Shown piece by piece: positions 20,145-30,960 of a stretch of 64,000 nt of DNA (position 1 is the first letter of the stretch; every line of letters begins with the position of its first letter). A model generated the notes under the pieces. The model was given only the letters and a program-made list of their open reading frames with translations. It was not told the DNA's origin and made no database searches. The position numbers were made by a program, and so were the translations under genes. The stretch lies in NCBI GenBank assembly GCA_963995525.1, contig OZ023207.1:28985373-29049372 (forward strand), in the 5' to 3' direction. Source of the DNA: Escarpia spicata (lineage: Eukaryota; Annelida; Polychaeta; Sabellida; Siboglinidae).

Positions 20145-22406
20145 CTATGTGTATCCCGCCCGTCTGAGGTATGTGTCGATTTTATTTTTAAACATATTCA
20201 CGCTACTAACACCCACACAATCAGCAGGTAATCTGTTCCATTCATTTACAGTCCTTTGTGAAAATGAAAACTTTCTTATATCCAATCTACTCTGCTCCTT
20301 TGCTAATGCAAGTTCATGTCCTCTAGTCCTTCTATCTTTCTTAACTAAGAATACAATATTTCTATCAATATTTTCATAACCCTTCAATATTTTAAACACT
20401 TCTATCTGATCTCCTTTCAATCTCCTGGTCTCTAGTGTTGTTAAACCGCATTTTTTTAGGCGTATTTCGTAACTAAGATCCCTCAGTTTTGGTATCATTT
20501 TAGTTGCTCTCCTCTGCACTCTTTCTAGCATATCTATGTACTTCCTGCGATATGGCCTCCACGCTTGAATACAATATTCTAAATGAGGCCTAACTATTGT
20601 TTTGTACAGCGGTATTATTAGCTCTTTTTCCTTATACGTTATGTTTCGCCTAATTAATCCAAGGATTTGATTTCCCTTTGAAGCTGCAATTCCGCACTGC
20701 TCTGAAGCCTTCATATCAGCACTAATGGTTAACCCTAAGTCCTTTTCTTTTACAGTAGTACTTAGTACAATACCCCCCATTGTATATTCTACTTCTTCGT
20801 TCCCATGTCCTGTGTGAAGGCATTTACATTTCCCAAAATTGAACAGCATTTGGCACTTTTCAGACTATTTGATCAACCTGTCAAGATCATCTTGAAAATG
20901 CTGTCTATCTCCATCACTTTTAATCCTTCTAAACACTTTTGTATCATCCGCAAATTTCAACACCTTGCTTGTTATTTCATCATCCAAATCGTTGATATAT
21001 ATTAAAAACAATATAGGACCTAAAACTGATCCCTGTGGTACCCCACTCAATACCGATTTCCAGTTTGATGCCTCCCCATCAACTACTACATGTTGTCTTC
21101 TGTCAATCAGCCATTGTTTTATCCAGTTCATTATACCATTTCCTATGCCATGGGCCTTTAGTTTAAGCAGTAATCTTTGCTGTGGTACTATGTCGAAAGC
21201 TTCTTGAAAATCTAAGTAGACGATATCTACTGGCGATCCCTCATCTACCCACTTAGTGATGTCTTCCAAAAAACATAACATATTTGTTAAACATGACCTC
21301 GCTTTAAAAAAACCATGTTGAGATGGGTTTAGCAAGTTTTGTTTAACAAGAAAATCCACCATGTGATCTTTAATTAGTCTTTCTAACAATTTACAAATCA
21401 CTGATGTTAAACTCACTGGTCTATAGTTCTCTGACTTGTTTCTCGAACCTTTTTTGAATAATGGTATAATGTTTGCTTCTTTCCATTCTAAAGGAACCAC
21501 TCCATCTTCTAATGACAAGTTGAAAACTGTTGCAAGCGGTATGCTTATTTGTTCTACAATTTCCAATAGTAATTTGGGTGGAACACCATCCACTCCAGGT
21601 GATTTATTATCCTTCATAGCCCTTATTTTCTTAGCTACGATTTCCGGGGTTACAATTAGTTGTCCTAAATAGTCTGAATCTGCCCCCTTGAACTTAGCCT
21701 CTGGTACTGGCAGTGAACTAATATCTTCCCTGGTAAGCAATGAACTAAAGTACTCATTCAGGTCTTCTGCCATTAAGAATCCCTCTGATATTATATTTCC
21801 AGCACTATCTTCTAGAGGACCGACTTTATCTTGAACTTTCTGTTTGCTTCGAACATACGCATAAAAACTCTTGCTGTCATGTTTTATATTACTAGGTAAT
21901 TGTTGTTCATAGCTTCTCTTTGAATTTCTAATTTCAGCTGTAGCTTGGTTAAGTGCTTCTTTATAACTGTTGTAGTCTTCATCATTTCCAGTACATCTAT
22001 ATGACTTCCACATAATTTGTTTGTACTTAATTTTTCTAATGGCTTCTTTCGATAAGTGTTTCTTTTTGGACCGTTTTCCTTGTTTTTTGAAGGGTAAAAA
22101 TTTATCGACTATGCACTTAATTTCACTCTTTAATATATTCCTGCATTCTGTTGCCGTCTTATTTTTCAGTGTGTTATTCCAGTCTATCTTTGCTAAATAT
22201 TTCCTCATGTCCTTATACCTTCCTTTGTGGAAATTTCTCCTATACTGCTTTTTACTATTCCTTTCTGATTTTACTTTGATGGTAAAATGTATCTGGTTGT
22301 GATCGCTACTCCCCAGTGGCTCACATATCTTGACATTGTCAACTAATTCATTCTGTGAGGACAAAACTATGTCTAACACATTCTCACCCCTGGTTGGTTC
22401 TAGCAC
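20145..22406 (-). pseudogene. Endonuclease end, RT and C-terminal domain of LINE B ORF2 (one nonsense codon)
   Basis: The minus-strand frame is open from 22406 to 20868, is stopped by TAG at 20865-20867, and continues open in the same frame to 20145. Blocks in order: GSSDHNQIHFTIK (last endonuclease box), IPLFKKGSRNKSENYRPVSL (RT 1), DFQEAFDIVPQQRLL (RT A, Asp present), SGVPQGSVLGPILFLIYIND (RT B), FADDTKVF (RT C, catalytic Asp pair), VRPHLEYCIQAW, KDRRTRGHELAL and FSFSQRTVNEWNRLP. The plus-strand copy C has TGG (Trp) at the TAG position. One nonsense change and one frameshift are the visible damage to the ORF2 part preserved here. Confidence 0.92.
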
Positions 22407-22438
22407 ATGTTGAGAAAGAAATGTATCTTGAACTAAAA

Positions 22439-23044
22439 CTAAAAAAAAAGGTGGTCCTCACTCCCCATACTCTGTAGAGATTTCCATTGTATATACCCGT
22501 GGTTAAAATCCCCCATAATAACACAGTCTCGTTTGCTTACTTCCCTTATAGCGTTTTGTATTTTTTCATTCTCTTTTATGCTTATGTTTGGACTTCGATA
22601 AACTAACCCAACTGTTAACGTTGAGTTTCCTGTAACTATGTTACACCAAACAGCTTCTTCGCAATCTGCTTCTCTTTCTAATTTTATTTCATAAGCCTGA
22701 ATAGATTCTTTAATATATAAAATAACTCCACCTCCCTTTCTTCCTATTCTATCTTTTCTAAACATTACATATCCTGTCAGTCCCAGTTCAGCATCTGATA
22801 TATCGGTGGTGGTCCAGGATTCAGTTATACCTATTATATGAGGGTCAATATCTTCTACCATAATATTTAGTTCATTTCTTTTGTTTACTATACTCCTTGC
22901 ATTTAAACAAACACATTTATATCCAGCTTCAGAAGAGTTTTCCAGACTGTTATTTGCTGATTTATTTGTGCTGTCTTTATCTATGCCTCCATTTTCAGGC
23001 TTTTCTGTGAGTCCCCCCTGCGAATCTAGTTTAAATAGATACAA
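22439..23044 (-). pseudogene. APE endonuclease domain of LINE B ORF2
   Basis: The 201-codon minus-strand frame shows the LINE endonuclease blocks CLNARSIVNKRNEL (Asn), IIGITESW (Glu), GGGVILYIK, GLVYRSPN and VIMGDFNHGYIQW (Asp, Asn). The frame is lost after this at an A homopolymer (plus strand 22441-22449). The rest of the domain, including SSDHNQIHF, continues in the next frame. Homopolymer slippage is the obvious cause. The first Met at 23044 need not be the original start, since related sequence extends slightly upstream. Confidence 0.87.
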
Positions 23045-23110
23045 CCTGTCCCACTGTCAACAGAACGCAGCAGGTTCTCTGAGAAAACTGCTGCCCCCTT
23101 TCCACTAAGA

Positions 23111-23821
23111 TATGTATGTGTTCATATTTTAGTAGATATAGGTGTGCATTCTAGGCACATTTAGCCCTTGAAGTGGTACTAGGGAGGTGAGGAGAACTTA
23201 TCTACATTTCTTGCTTTTCAGCTCTGGGCCAGAAGTTAGGGCATAGATTTGTTTGTTCATCCTATCCCTAAGGTACTTTCACTGTGTAGCAGGGCAAACA
23301 TAGCAAAAAGTTATCTTTGCTATGCACCCATATTTTCAATGGCTATCCCTGTGAGTCTGAGTCGGGATTGCTGCATTCATGCAACATTCTCATCTTTTCT
23401 CCTCACTTGCTCCAAAAGTGACGTTTGAGGTTTTAATGCGAGAATGGCCCGAACTGCTCACAGGAGACAAAGTCTGCTTTATGCATGATTGGCTGAGCCA
23501 GGCCCAGAAACACACTTTTGTTTTTGGATTCTGCTGCGCTTTGTGTGGGGTTGTTTGGGTGGTTTCTGGGCCCCACATTTATTCCGCTTAGATAGCTAAT
23601 TATTGGCATTCCCCATCGACGAATATGTACGACTCATCTACGTTTGTAAGGGGAATTGCTTTTTGCTATCTAGGTTGACGGCAATGCCCATTGTCTGTCT
23701 TTACCATTTACATTACTATTGACTACATGTAATTAAAGGGCACGGCCATTTTCCACCCTTATTCCGTGACTCTCTTTCTCTACATAAACCAAGCAACGCG
23801 CAGCAGATTCCAATACACATC
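23111..23821. other. Unassigned single-copy-looking sequence
   Basis: No repeat or domain is recognised. The short plus-strand frame at 23379-23591 has no motif. It may be the far end of the YR element, separated from it by the 103-bp array and LINE B, or host DNA; the sequence does not decide this. Confidence 0.35.
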
Positions 23822-25442
23822 ACATCCTATAACTACACTATAGATGAGGCGAGGAGCAGTGAATAAAATAAGTGTTTAATCCAGCATGAATTAAATACAT
23901 TTTACTCACAGCACTGAGACATAAACATTGGCCAGACACATCTGGACAATGTCACCATTGATGTTGCCTCTGCGCTAAGCTGGATACAGCTATCCCTTGG
24001 GGAATACAACAGAGGGGGTCGCAGTCAGGAATGTAACTGGTCACAACATTGGTAAGTTCATCCAGACTACGACAGGAATATCACGTAAAACAGTGTCAAC
24101 ACAGAAATAAATGTAAGTGGTCACAACATTGGTAAGTTCATCCAGACTACGACAGGAATCTCATATAAAACAGTGTTAACACAGAAATAAATGTAACTGG
24201 TCACATCATCGGTAAGTTCATCCAGACTACGACAGGAATGTCATGTAAAACAGTGTCAACACATAAATCAATGTAACTGGTCACAACATCAGTAAGTTCA
24301 TCCAGACTACGACAGGAATCTCATATAAAACAGTGTTAAAACATAAATAAATGTAACTGGTCACATCATCGGTAAGTTCATCCAGACTACGACAGGAATC
24401 TCATGTAAAACAGTGTCAACACAGAAATAAATGTAACTGGTCACAACATCAGTAAGTTCATCCAGACTACGACAGGAATCTCATGTAAAACAGTGTCAAC
24501 ACAGAAATAAATGTAACTGGTCACATCATCGGTAAGTTCATCCAGACTACGACAGGAATCTCATGTAAAACAGTGTCAACACAGAAATAAATGTAACTGG
24601 TCACAACATCGGTAAGTTCATCCAGACTACGACAGGAATCATTAAAACAATAGTTAGTACATAGTTAAAACAACCGTGTAGTCTACCTGTGCTGTCTTCA
24701 TTTCACACCTTTCGCCACGTTCGTATGGTCTTGTTTCCTATTCTCATAAAGATCTATCTCAAGGCATGCCACTATAGTAATGGTTGATCTCAATGTACAA
24801 GACTTGTAGATATTCATCAATGAGGTTGTTATATGGAGGGTGGGGAGAGAAATATCTCAAGGCATGCCAGTATAGTATTGGTTGATCTCAATATACATGA
24901 CTTGTAGATATTCATCAATGAGGTTGTTATATGGAGGGTGGCGAGTGAAATATATCAAGGCATGCCAGTATAGTAATGGTTGATCTCAATGTACAAGACT
25001 TGTAGATATTCATCAATCAGGTTGTTATACGGAGGGTGGCGAGTGAAATATCTCAAGGCATGCCAGTATAGTATTGGTTGATCTCAATGTACAAGACTTG
25101 TAGATATTCATCAATAAGGTTGTTGTACGGAGGGTGGCGAGTGAAATATCTCAAGGCATGCCAGTATAGTAACGGTTGATCTCAATGTACAAGACTTGTA
25201 GATACTCATCAATCAGGTTGTTATACGGAGGGTGGCGAGTGAAATATCTCAAGGCATGCCAGTATAGTAACGGTTGATCTCAGTGTACAAGACTTGTAGA
25301 TATTCATCAATCAGGTTGTTATACGGAGGGTGGCGAGTGAAATATCTCAAGGCATGCCAGTATAGTAATTGTTGATCTCAATGTACAAGACTTGTAGATA
25401 TTCATCAGTGAGGTTGTTATATGGAGGGTGGCGAGTGAAATA
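23822..25442. repeat. Composite repeat, copy 2 (lead, head, 80-bp array, spacer, 98-bp array)
   Basis: The order matches copy 1: a 50-bp lead (from 23822), a ~160-bp head ending near 24027, an 80-bp array with units at 24033, 24113, 24193, 24273, 24353, 24433, 24513 and 24593, and a ~110-bp spacer. A 98-bp array then has anchors at 24783, 24881, 24979, 25077, 25175, 25273 and 25371. Copy 2 has eight 80-bp and seven 98-bp units against five and four in copy 1. Unit number varies while the order is fixed, so the whole composite is one repeat family. No coding potential. Confidence 0.92.
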
Positions 25443-25489
25443 TTCTGCAGAATGTGCAAAACTAATTAATAACATGAGGCAAATGACAC

Positions 25490-26185
25490 CTACTTCTACA
25501 TCAAGCCATTGTTTGCTCACACACAGTACTTCTACCTCACGCCATTGTTTGCTCACACACAACACTTCTACCTCACGCTATTGTTTGCTCACACACAACA
25601 CTTCTACCTCACGCCATTTTGTTTGCTAACAGCAGCAACACTTCTACCTCACGCCATTGTTTGCTCACACACAGCACTTCTACCTCACGCCATTGTTTGC
25701 TCACACACAACATTTCTACCTCACGCCATTGTTTGCTCATACACAACACTTCTACCTCACGCCATTGTTTGCTCACACACAACACTTCTACCTCACGCCA
25801 TTGTTTGCTCACACACAACACTTCTACCTCACGCCATTGTTTGCTCACACACAACACTTCTACCTCACGCTATTGTTTGCTCACACACAACACTTCTACC
25901 TCACGCCATTTTGTTTGCTAACAGCAGCAACACTTCTACCTCACGCCATTGTTTGCTCACACACAGCACTTCTACCTCACGCCATTGTTTGCTCACACAC
26001 AACATTTCTACCTCACGCCATTGTTTGCTCACACACAACACTTCTACCTCACGCCATTGTTTGCTCACACACAACACTTCTACCTCACGCCATTGTTTGC
26101 TCACACACAACACTTCTACCTCACGCCATTGTTTGCTCACACACAACACTTCTAACTCACGCCATTGTTTGCTCACACACAACAC
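25490..26185. repeat. 36-bp minisatellite (about 19 units)
   Basis: The unit is 36 bp with the core cttctacctcacgccattg followed by tttgctcacacacaa. A longer variant (cattttgtttgctaacagcagc) occurs at about 25614 and 25910, showing a higher-order period of about 296 bp. Because 36 is a multiple of three and the unit lacks stops in several frames, it produces long artificial frames on both strands. On the plus strand one of these joins the RT of LINE C. Confidence 0.96.
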
Positions 26186-27786
26186 AATATCAAAGGGATT
26201 CTTAATGGCAGAAGACCTGAATGAGTATTTTAGTTCAGTGTTTACCAGGGAAGATATTAGTTCACTGCCAGTACCAGAGGCTATGTTCAAGGAGGCAGAT
26301 TCAGACTATTTAGGACAGTTAGTTGTAACCTCGGAAATGGTAGCTAAGAAAATAAGGGCTATGAAGGATAATAAATCACCTGGAGTGGACGGGATTCCGC
26401 CCAAACTACTATTGGAAATTGTAGAACAAATTAGCGCACCGCTTGCAACAGTTTTCAATTTGTCATTAGAAGAGGGAGTGGTTCCTTTAGAATGGAAAGA
26501 GGCAAACATTATACCGTTATTTAAAAAAGGTTCGAGAAACAAGTCAGATAACTATAGACCAGTGAGTTTAACATCAGTGATTTGCAAATTATTAGAAAGA
26601 CTAATTAAAGATCACATGGTGGATTTTCTTGTTAAACATAACTTGATAAACCCATCTCAACATGGGTTTTTAAAAGCGAGGTCATGCTTGTTATGTTTTT
26701 TGGAAGACATCACTAGGTGGGTAGATGAGGGATCACCAGTAGATATCATCTATTTAGATTTTCAAAAAGCTTTCGACAAAGTACCACATCAAAGAGTACT
26801 CCTTAAGCTAAAGGCCCATGGCATAGGAAATGGTATAATAAACTGGATAGAAAAATGGCTGAATGACAGAAGACAACGTGTAGTAGTTGATGGGGAGGCT
26901 TCAAACTGGAAATCGGTATTGAGTGGGGTACCACAGGGATCAGTACTAGGACCTATATTATTCTTAATATATATCAACGATTTGGACGATGATATAACAA
27001 GCAAGGTGTTAAAATTTGCGGATGATACAAAAGTGTTTAGAAGGATTAAAAGTGATGGAGACAGACAGCATTTACAAGATGATCTTGATAGGTTGATCAA
27101 ATGGTCTGAAAAGTGGCAAATGCTGTTCAATTTTGGGAAATGTAAATGCCTCCACACAGGTCATGGGAATGAAGAGGTAAAATATTAAATGGGGGGTACT
27201 GTTCTAAGTACTACTGTAAAAGAAAAGGACTTAGGGTTAACCATTAGTGCTGATATGAAGGTTTCAGAGCAGTGCGGAATTGCAGCGTCAAAGGGAAATC
27301 AAATCCTTGGATTAATTAGGCGAAATATAGCGTATAAAAAAAGAATTAATAGTACCGCTGTACAAAACAATAGTGAGGCCTCATTTAGAATATTGTATAC
27401 AAGCATGGAGGCCATATCGCAAGAAGGACATAGATATGCTAGAAAGAGTACAGAGGAGAGCGACTAAAATGATACAAAATCTCAGGGATCTTAGTTACGA
27501 AATACGCCTAAAAGAATGTGGTTTAACAACACTAGAGACCAGGAGATTGAGAGGAGATCACATAGAAGTGTTTAAAATATTGAATGGTTATGAAAATATT
27601 GATAGAAACATTTTTTTCTCAGTTAAGAAAGATAGAAGGACCAGAGGACATGAAGCTACATTAGTAAAGGAGCAGTGTAGATTAGATATAAGAAAGTTCT
27701 CATTCTCACAAAGGACTCTAAATGAATGGAACAGATTATCTCCTGATTGTGTTGGTGCTAGTAGCGTGAATATGTTTTTGAAATGA
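26186..27786 (+). pseudogene. RT and C-terminal domain of LINE C ORF2
   Basis: The first segment (to 27188) is open and contains RT blocks IPLFKKGSRNKSDNYRPVSL, DFQKAFDKVPHQRVLLKL, SGVPQGSVLGPILFLIYIND and FADDTKVF, all with intact catalytic Asp residues. A TAA at 27186-27188 falls where LINE B has a Thr codon (VEYTMGG). The frame continues in phase to about 27340, then shifts, and resumes as RPHLEYCIQAWRPYRKKD through FSFSQRTLNEWNRLS to a stop at 27784-27786. The N-terminal endonuclease is absent. Its upstream frame is supplied by the 36-bp minisatellite, so a 559-codon chimeric frame (25509-27188) exists. Confidence 0.9.
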
Positions 27787-27935
27787 AATCGACACACACC
27801 TTAAAAAGGCGGGATACATGTAGATAAAAAGTATTGGACTCTCGATAAGCCAAAAGGCTTCCTTGTCCAACTGCCATCCAGAGTAATTTTCTGGATGGCA
27901 ATCTTGTTAAATCTTGTTAAATCTTGTTAAACACA
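26186..27935 (+). mobile_element. LINE C, plus-strand copy of the LINE B family, 5' truncated
   Basis: Homology with LINE B begins at ISKGFLMAEDLN, exactly at the end of the 36-bp array, and runs through RT and C-terminal domain to the 3'UTR. The tail is three perfect 10-bp units, atcttgttaa, at 27901-27930. Damage relative to LINE B includes a TAA at 27186-27188, a 3-codon deletion near 26690, and a frameshift near 27340. 5' truncation is typical of target-primed reverse transcription. Confidence 0.92.
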
Positions 27936-29112
27936 ACTCTGACATTTCTTTAATCAGAACCCGGACTAGTAATATGTCAGTACCGGGTATATGTAATTAT
28001 CACAATGTAATATGCGCTATATGTTGTGGCCTGGCTTGACATACGACGTGTAATTTGGTCATGATGTCTGTCACATGTACACATAATGCAAACCGACTGC
28101 TCTTGTGAAAATGCTGTATCAAATGTTTTTATTGGTTAGAACACAGTTTTATCTTTCCACAAAATATTCAAACGGGGTAATTTTCCGTGGCCTAGCTGAT
28201 ACATATAAATATACATGCATGTCGAGTTATCATTAACTATCAAAATATGTTTTATGCTGATACCATGGTGTTAATGTTCTTCCTACCTCTCTCTATGGGG
28301 TGACTTCCATGCTAGCAACATTAGATGGTGTAATGGGAGTCTTCCAACCTTACCTATTACATTACTTCAATTATTAGACTAAACAATATTTAAGTAGGAC
28401 AAATAAATTGATCACAAATTAACTGTTCATTGTGTACAATATGAATATTAAAGGAAACACAAGGCAACTTTGTGGGGCCTACGCATCTGGAAGAAACAAA
28501 ACTAACCAATAGCAATTGCAATCAATAACATTGATTAACACACAAATGTGCATGTGCCAATGGTTAGATTGCATTAACTCCTTTACGTGTACCGGCCCAC
28601 AAGAGACAATCCAAGTGTGATCTGACAGCTTTGTCATATAATAGGTTTATCATTGTAGTTATATATTCAGTTGGACAAATTGTATCGCCAGTCACTGTAA
28701 CATTAGTCACGCACCGTTCCAAGCATTTTCACCTTTGATTTTCATTGTAGTAGTTTTCAATTAATGTAATAAAAAATTCAACACAATTAATGTCATGTCT
28801 CTAACACATAAATAAGTCATTTGATGTTCAATGTAAATTTTGAGGCGAATGTTGTAACACAATTCTACCAAATATTTATGTTTTTTGTTGTATAATGTCA
28901 ATCACGTTTATTTATGCATCTGTCATTAATTGCTGATAAAAGCTGTAGACCAGTAATGTATATTTTCATCACTGCACTTGGTCTAAGCTTGCTACGTAGT
29001 CAAGTTGATTCATTTGAAATAATATATCATATGGAAGATACAGCAACTCAACAGTGACTGTAAATAGATTCTTCATTCGGTGGTTTAATATAGACAGTTC
29101 AGTGGCACTTAC
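27936..29112. other. Non-coding sequence, probably intron of the YWTD gene
   Basis: About 1.18 kb of AT-rich sequence without a recognised frame or repeat. It follows the 29113 splice donor in the minus-strand direction, so it is probably intron. The next exon is not recognised here. Confidence 0.45.
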
Positions 29113-29264
29113 CCCAGTCAGTCCAACAGATCCTGCTGGTGCTGTAGTCTATGTCTAGTCCCAAGACTTGTCTCACACCTGTTGACACAATACGTGTGGG
29201 TTCACTTCCGTCCAGCGTGGTCTTGTAGGTACCATTTGGGGTATATGTTGAAAACAACAGCAAC
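29113..29264 (-). CDS. Exon of an LDL-receptor-family YWTD beta-propeller protein (downstream exon)
   Basis: This 152-bp exon is bounded by an acceptor (tttcag, AG at 29266-29265) and a donor GTAAGT (29112-29107) on the minus strand. It encodes NGTYKTTLDGSEPTRIV, then LGLDIDYSTSRICWTDW. These are the strand pattern and the YWTD-type motif (here CWTDW) of LDLR/LRP/nidogen six-bladed propellers, which bind ligands extracellularly. The exon begins with the last base of a codon and ends one base into the next codon. That matches the upstream exon (ends AG, starts G = Arg). No stop occurs in the frame. It is part of a larger gene whose other exons are outside the recognisable sequence; the exact paralogue cannot be named. 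Confidence 0.85.
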
Positions 29265-29674
29265 CTGAAACGTGATAGCAATATGATTCATCACAACAAT
29301 CTTCATGAGGTGCTACATTATATACCACTTCAATATGCTGAGGTTGACATTGGCGTTTTGAGTGATAATTCTAAATATGAAACTACTATAACACATATCA
29401 TAATAAATCATAGTAAATATTTCCTCAGCACTGCCAACTTCACCATTTAACAAGATAAATACAATAATTACACTATTAAACATTATACATAATTATTCAG
29501 GTTTAGTCAAAACGATGTCCGTGGGCAAGCGGATAAATTGTCTTCAACCTACACATCAGACATTACACCAATGTCAGACTATGAAACACTGTGCACACAG
29601 TGTGAGTGTCTAAATAAAACTACAGTGTATATGTTTGTTACAGGAAACATTGTAGCACTGCATGGAAATGTTAC
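29265..29674 (-). other. Intron of the YWTD gene (410 bp)
   Basis: The intron begins with GTAAC (29674) and ends with TTTCAG (29265), minus strand. The phase is compatible on both sides (AG|G). It contains no recognised repeat. Confidence 0.8.
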
Positions 29675-29843
29675 CTGTTGTTAAGATCCACTGTCAGACC
29701 TCGTGGGTAGCCTGTACAGTTGACGAGTGTTCTTCTCTCACTGCCGTCCAAACTGGTCACAAGTATCTTTCTGCCACTGCTGTCTAAGATGTACAGTTTG
29801 TCTTCTTCTGGATCAACAGCAAGTCCGTATACCCATCCAACTG
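29675..29843 (-). CDS. Exon of an LDL-receptor-family YWTD beta-propeller protein (upstream exon)
   Basis: This 169-bp exon has an acceptor (ttctcag, AG at 29845-29844) and a donor GTAAC at 29674. It encodes VGWVYGLAVDPEEDKLYILD, then RKILVTSLDGSERRTLV and YPRGLTVDLNNR. The pattern GLAVDxxxxxLYxxD...Ixx..LDGSxRxxLV...PxGLxVD is the classical LDLR class B repeat; here YILD replaces YWTD. A tandem CAGCAG makes the acceptor ambiguous by three bases. Splicing to the exon at 29264 restores one continuous frame. Purifying selection seems likely, since the frame, motif and splice sites are intact amid degraded DNA. Confidence 0.87.
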
Positions 29844-30111
29844 CTGAGAACACAATACACAGGTGACACATTAGTATACATCCTTGTGTCTCTCACAGAG
29901 AGTTTATTTATCAAGCAAGTAAACCCTGTTTCAACTTGATCACCTTCGACTTTTGAACTACATCGTTTGATCTGCTACTAAAACAATACATCTGCGATAA
30001 TTATTAGCCACCTGACACTCACCGCTAAACATTGCATTTTAAATAAATACTACCTTGGCTGGCCAACAAAACCAGTACTGTGCAAAGGTAATATGCAGAT
30101 GTACATAGATA
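29844..30111. other. Upstream intron sequence of the YWTD gene
   Basis: About 270 bp between the exon acceptor and the start of repeat E1. Nothing else is recognised. Confidence 0.4.
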
Positions 30112-30485
30112 GGGCGATTCCACCGTTACGTGTGTGACATTCAGACAACTTCTGCAGATCTATGCTAATGTATTGCTGTCTGTTTTAATTGTGATCTTTG
30201 TGTTGCTATAAGTGTTGAATAAAGGTTAATGTATGCAACATTTTATTTACAACATTAATTTTCAAAAATATGTTAATTGTAGCATTACGTATGTGACGTA
30301 CAAAATCATGTGTGTGAGACTTATGACTTTGACCTAGTAATTCGCTGAAATTTACCTAGTAATTGACACAATATGAGATTTATAATTCATACTATAATAA
30401 CAAAACCTAATAATGTTACTTGATTGCGATAAATTAATCATTTATGTGGATGTTGTAAAATATGTCAATTTCTCAAATGCGGTGC
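30112..30485 (+). mobile_element. E1, truncated copy of the gggcgattcca TIR element
   Basis: It begins with gggcgattcca at 30112-30122, the same end as E2, followed by ccgttacgtgtgtgacattc, nearly identical to E2 (30972 onward). Similarity continues in blocks (ttttcaaaaatatgtta; acctagtaattgaca; atgtggatgttgtaaaatat) that correspond to about 570 bp of E2, with internal deletions. It stops at the 3' end of LINE D. No matching right end is seen. Confidence 0.8.
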
Positions 30486-30960
30486 TTAACAAGATTTAAC
30501 AAGACTGCCACCCAGAGAATTAACTCTAGACGGCAGATAGACAAGGAAGCCCTTTGGCTTAACAAGAGTCCAACCCTTTTATCCTTCTGAGGTATGTGTC
30601 GATTTTTTTTGAAACATATTCACGCTACTAGCACCCACACAATCAGCAGATAGTCTGTTCCAATAATTTACATTCCTTTGTGAAAATGAGAACTTTCTCA
30701 TACCTAATCTACACTGCTCCTTTACCAATGTAACTTTGTGTCCTCTCGCCCTTCTATCTTTCTTAACTGAGAAACAAATATTTCTATCAATATTTTCATA
30801 ACCATTCAATATTTTAAACACTTCTATCTGATCTCCTCTCAATCTCCTGGTCTCTAGTGTTGTTAAACCACATTCTTTTAGGCGTATTTCGTAACTAAGA
30901 TCCCTTTGTTTTGGTATCATTTTAGTCGGTCTCCTCTGTACTCTTTCTGCCATATCTATG
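30486..30960 (-). mobile_element. LINE D, 3' part (LINE B family)
   Basis: It starts with the family tail (two atcttgttaa-type units, 30486-30505) and 3'UTR. The minus-strand frame at 30579-30953 follows, with LRGDQIEVFKILNGYEN, KKDRRARGHKV and KFSFSQRNVNYWNRL. It is cut at 30957-30960 by E2; the missing coding sequence continues beyond E2 at 33998. Confidence 0.92.

Larger units (their letters stand above)
20048..23110 (-). mobile_element. LINE B, minus-strand CR1/L2-like non-LTR retrotransposon
   Basis: The element carries an APE endonuclease and a full RT with C-terminal domain. Its 3'UTR ends in two copies of a 10-bp unit (atcttgttaa on the minus strand, 20048-20067). The same tail ends copies C (27901-27930) and D (30486-30505), which defines the family's 3' end. 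It is 5' truncated: no ORF1 is visible, and homology fades near 23110. A frameshift in an A run (22441-22449) and a TAG at 20865-20867 inactivate it. Confidence 0.88.

Noticed and set aside
23379..23591. 70-codon plus-strand frame with a hydrophobic stretch
   Set aside because: It has no recognised family, a mirror frame on the minus strand and no coding context.
25509..26185. Long plus- and minus-strand frames with 12-residue repeats (THNTSTSRHCLL, MLCVSKQWREVEV) as a possible structural protein
   Set aside because: The 36-bp unit has no stops in several frames on both strands, so long frames are automatic. There is no start context, signal peptide or non-repeat domain apart from the LINE RT.
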